Assembly (NCBI GenBank): GCA_003973265.1
Contig: QNYZ01000106.1
Span: forward strand, 1-47,394
Reading direction: 5' to 3'
Length of the DNA stretch: 47,394 nt
Source: Deltaproteobacteria bacterium
GTDB lineage: Bacteria; Desulfobacterota; Desulfobacteria; Desulfobacterales; QNYZ01
Shown: piece by piece, positions 45,328 through 47,394 of the stretch
Numbering within the stretch: position 1 is the first letter of the stretch
Layout of the letters: each line of letters opens with the position of its first letter
The notes under the pieces: generated by a model
The model's input: the letters and a program-made list of their open reading frames with translations, nothing else
Told to the model about the DNA's origin: nothing
Database searches by the model: none
Made by a program: the position numbers and the translations under genes

Positions 45328-45936
45328 CTAGTCCCCACTGGCGATGATCATTTTTTCAATTGCCTGATAGGGCTGCGCTCCGACCAGCCGTTCATCACCG
45401 AACATAAGCGTCGGCACTGACGTGATTCCCCTTTCCCTTGACAGCGACCAGTCTGCATCCACTGCCGCCTTAAATGTCCGGCCGGACAGAACCGTTGCCG
45501 CCTCATCCCGGGAAAGACCGGCCGCAGCGGCAATATCCATCAGAACCGGAATTTTTGCGATGTTTTTTCCATCTGAAAAGTAGGACCTGAACGCCGCCAT
45601 GTGGAAAGCGTCCCCTTTATTCTGGGATTCGGCCCACAGGCCCAGTTCCTGTGCCAGACGGCTGTTATACGTTTTTTCCCGGTCCCCGAAGGGAAGTCCC
45701 AGTTCATCTGCTTTTTGTTTCAGATGCCGCCTCATCTGATCCACGTCGACGGGCAGACCGGCAAACAGCTGCTCAAGACGCAACCCGTCTTCCGGTGTAT
45801 CCGGATGCAGTGGAAATGCGCGCCAGCGAACAGAGACCTGGTATTCTTTTTTCAGTCTTTCAATACGCCCGGTAATGAAGTAGCACCAGGGTCAGATATA
45901 GTCAGAAAATATTTCAATTGTCGGCAGGATACGCAT
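45328..45936 (-). CDS. FrnE/DsbA-like oxidoreductase with UPWC active site (selenoprotein)
   Basis: 202 residues, with AGGAGA five bases before the ATG at 45936. It begins MRILPTIEIFSDYI, an in-frame TGA at 45894-45892 follows, then PWCYFITGRIERLKKEYQ. Related FrnE/DsbA-type proteins have CPWC at this place, so the TGA stands exactly for the first active-site cysteine and is read as Sec15 (UPWC, Cys18). VRWRAFPLHPDTPEDG, the helical insert and the cis-Pro loop ITSVPTLMF near the C-terminus complete the fold. If the TGA were a stop, the only downstream start (ATG-like at 45783) would remove the catalytic centre. The hairpin at 45859-45879 fits a SECIS. Probable role: thiol or peroxide redox chemistry in the cytoplasm. 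Confidence 0.87.
45859..45879 (-). promoter_or_regulatory. Bacterial SECIS hairpin of the UPWC gene
   Basis: TTCATTAC (45879-45872) pairs with GTATTGAA (45866-45859) with only one U-U mismatch, leaving the five-base loop CGGGC. The first loop G is 22 bases after the TGA. Stem, loop size, loop G and spacing all meet the usual bacterial SECIS rules. Confidence 0.75.
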
Positions 45937-46010
45937 TCTTATCTCCTTTGGTGTCGATTCAGTTATCTAGACGTGCTTTTGAGAACAGTCATGTCAAGCC
46001 AGGCAGCTCC

Positions 46011-46436
46011 CTACGCTTTGCCGGCAATCGAGGCTTTCACGCCATTTTCCTTTAACAGGCGCGCGGCCTTCGAATTATTCGAAAAGCGGAAAACCATCAA
46101 AGCCGTGCCGGGTGTTTCGCTGACAGCGATATACGAATAGGCAATCCGAACATCCCCGGCCGCAAAAATGGCCAGTATTCGTCCCAACCCACCGGGCTTA
46201 TCGTCGACTTCAACGACCACGACATCGTTGGCAACAACGGCCAGATGATGTTTCTGCAGTACGATTTCCGCCGCGTCCGGGTTGGAAACGATCATCCGCA
46301 GTTTACAGTTCCCATCCCCGTTGTCCACAAAACAATGGGCGCGGATGTCGATCCCCTCACGACCCAGACGGGCAATCAGATCGCCCAGGTGTGACGCTGA
46401 ATTATCTGTTAAAACAGTTAATTGTCTAACTATCAT
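46011..46436 (-). CDS. Tandem ACT-domain protein
   Basis: 141 residues with two ACT domains in series: MIVRQLTVLTDNSASHLGDLIARLGREGIDI (1-70) and VVEVDDKPGGLGRILAIFAAGDVRIAYSYI (about 75-135). The beta-alpha-beta order and the KPGGL turn are typical of amino-acid-sensing ACT domains. Stand-alone tandem ACT proteins are probably regulators that bind amino acids; no enzyme domain is fused. It lies 74 bases upstream of the UPWC gene and may be co-transcribed. Confidence 0.85.
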   Translation of the reverse strand: MIVRQLTVLTDNSASHLGDLIARLGREGIDIRAHCFVDNGDGNCKLRMIVSNPDAAEIVLQKHHLAVVANDVVVVEVDDKPGGLGRILAIFAAGDVRIAYSYIAVSETPGTALMVFRFSNNSKAARLLKENGVKASIAGKA

Positions 46437-46465
46437 GGTGGACTCCTCTGGTCTCTGATGTTCTA

Positions 46466-47368
46466 CTAAAGTAACCGCGCGGAAAATCGAATATCAGCGG
46501 TTGTTTTCCCCACCTGGCCGGTTACCAGGCTCTGGCCGGCAATTATTTCCTGGCACTCATCCCGGCTTTTTTCTTCTATATGGTAGGCATACGCCGTTTC
46601 TATCATACGGCAGCCCCTCTGAACAGCCCTGGCGATTAACGCATTCAACGTGGTTTGCAACGGCACGCCCGTAAAAAGATCCTTATACGCAATCGGGTCA
46701 GGCAGTCGCAAGCTCTCTTTTTTCAGGTTATGATCAAACCCGGCAATGGCACCGGCAGGATAGAGACCTAAATTATAGAGCACTTTGAAAATGAAATAAT
46801 ACCCCCGGCCGGGCAAGATGCTGAAATACCTGATCTGCCTTTTCAACGCCTTTACAATTACGGATCTTCCGATGCCGAGAATTCCAGGAAGAACTAAATT
46901 TTGTATTAATTCAGGTTTGATGGTTTTATCAAGTTGAAGCTGGTGGTTGATCTGCCTGTTGATGTCGGCCTCATAATGCCAGTGCAGGTAAGAACTTCGG
47001 TCTTGTTCCTGTTTGTTTCCATCGGTCTTATACCCGGAGATATATAATATAACCGGGTGAAAAGTGATATCAACCGCATAGTGGGTTAAAAAGCCCGCGA
47101 TAAACGTAAAGTTTTTCTTATCATTTTTCGACTTTACCGTATTCAATAATTGAAAAACAATCTCATTGGTCGGTACGCCATCTTCACCGTGGAGACTGTA
47201 CGCCACCTTGGAAATCTGCTTATCCCTGCTGTAATATAAAATATCCGGAAAAATCGAACCGAGGTAAAAATAGTCGACATGATCAGAGATTATTCGCTTT
47301 AACGCTTTATCGCCGATTTTCCCCTTCATCTGATCGGCTAAGTAGAGATGGGTGTTTTCAGCGGCCAT
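46466..47368 (-). CDS. Zinc-dependent phospholipase C-like protein
   Basis: 300 residues. MAAENTHLYLADQM with the N-terminal His, DYFYLGSIFPDILYYSRD (about residue 31) with an Asp, and FIAGFLTHYAVDITFHPVILYIS (about 89) with the His-Asp cluster match the bacterial zinc-dependent phospholipase C family. There is no signal peptide, as in many anaerobe homologues, so the natural substrate is unknown. The start at 47368 is close to the window edge, and its promoter is outside or in the last 26 bases. It is about 30 bases upstream of the ACT gene on the same strand. Confidence 0.8.
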   Translation of the reverse strand: MAAENTHLYLADQMKGKIGDKALKRIISDHVDYFYLGSIFPDILYYSRDKQISKVAYSLHGEDGVPTNEIVFQLLNTVKSKNDKKNFTFIAGFLTHYAVDITFHPVILYISGYKTDGNKQEQDRSSYLHWHYEADINRQINHQLQLDKTIKPELIQNLVLPGILGIGRSVIVKALKRQIRYFSILPGRGYYFIFKVLYNLGLYPAGAIAGFDHNLKKESLRLPDPIAYKDLFTGVPLQTTLNALIARAVQRGCRMIETAYAYHIEEKSRDECQEIIAGQSLVTGQVGKTTADIRFSARLL

Positions 47369-47394
47369 GGGGTAGCGTCATCTTTTTTATGTGA

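Noticed and set aside
45328..45783. Treating the FrnE-like gene as truncated, with the ATG-like start at 45783.
   Set aside because: That start removes the whole active site, while an ideal ribosome binding site and ATG lie upstream, the TGA falls on the active-site cysteine, and a SECIS-type hairpin follows.
1..47394. CRISPR arrays, insertion sequences, integrases, rRNA or tRNA genes.
   Set aside because: No repeat-spacer pattern, transposase or integrase motif, or rRNA/tRNA sequence was seen on either strand.

Overview
The window looks like a piece of chromosome from a Gram-negative anaerobe of the Deltaproteobacteria / Desulfobacterota, most likely a sulfate-reducing Desulfobacterales relative. 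This is inferred from the gene set and not from a marker search. It carries LptE, Pal, lipoprotein signal peptidase and SecDF/YajC of a diderm envelope. It also has a GlcD/LutABC-type lactate or glycolate oxidation module, a NifU-like scaffold, and two genes whose reading frames need an in-frame TGA to be read as selenocysteine. No rRNA, tRNA, CRISPR array, insertion sequence or phage gene was found. The base composition looks even and the backbone looks like ordinary chromosome.

Layout. Positions 1-5200 hold the 5' part of a Na+/H+ antiporter (minus strand), a stand-alone dnaK with a very strong terminator, then a glycerophosphodiester phosphodiesterase and asnS. Positions 5370-15000 are a minus-strand housekeeping block read in the order rng, a LysM-like membrane protein, yajC, secD, secF, dprA, topA. 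A strong promoter lies just upstream of yajC. Positions 15290-25700 are mostly plus strand: leuS, lptE, (rpsT on minus), an ftsB-like gene, a small TPR-like gene, pal, ileS, lspA, holA and a small coupled gene. The pal-ileS gap can form two competing RNA hairpins.

Positions 25700-30300 form an accessory redox/stress island: a DUF89 protein, small proteins with very strong ribosome binding sites, FmdB and OsmC, a divergent NifU-like scaffold, a UspA protein, and a small unrecognised gene that appears to encode a Cys-Sec protein. Two promoter regions in this island share the same layout of repeats, which suggests a common regulator. Positions 30290-33660 hold an APC transporter with a USP-like tail and a glutamate dehydrogenase whose catalytic lysine is replaced by serine. 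Positions 33700-40220 (minus) hold a DUF1638-hydantoinase/oxoprolinase fusion, a LolA-like protein, an FAH-family hydrolase, an iron-type alcohol dehydrogenase and a methyltransferase. Positions 40600-45150 (plus) are the glcD-lutA-lutB-lutC cluster. The right end (minus) has a FrnE/DsbA-like oxidoreductase with a UPWC active site, a tandem ACT protein and a phospholipase C-like protein.

The most notable content is the pair of selenocysteine genes (27295-27519 and 45328-45936). Each has a hairpin just after the TGA that fits the bacterial SECIS rules, and standard gene calling would truncate or miss both. The UPWC protein is a convincing family member. The small Cys-Sec protein is not one I recognise. 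Next in interest are the active-site substitution in the glutamate dehydrogenase, the DUF1638-HyuA fusion, the shared promoter modules and the palindromic operator between osmC and the NifU-like gene.
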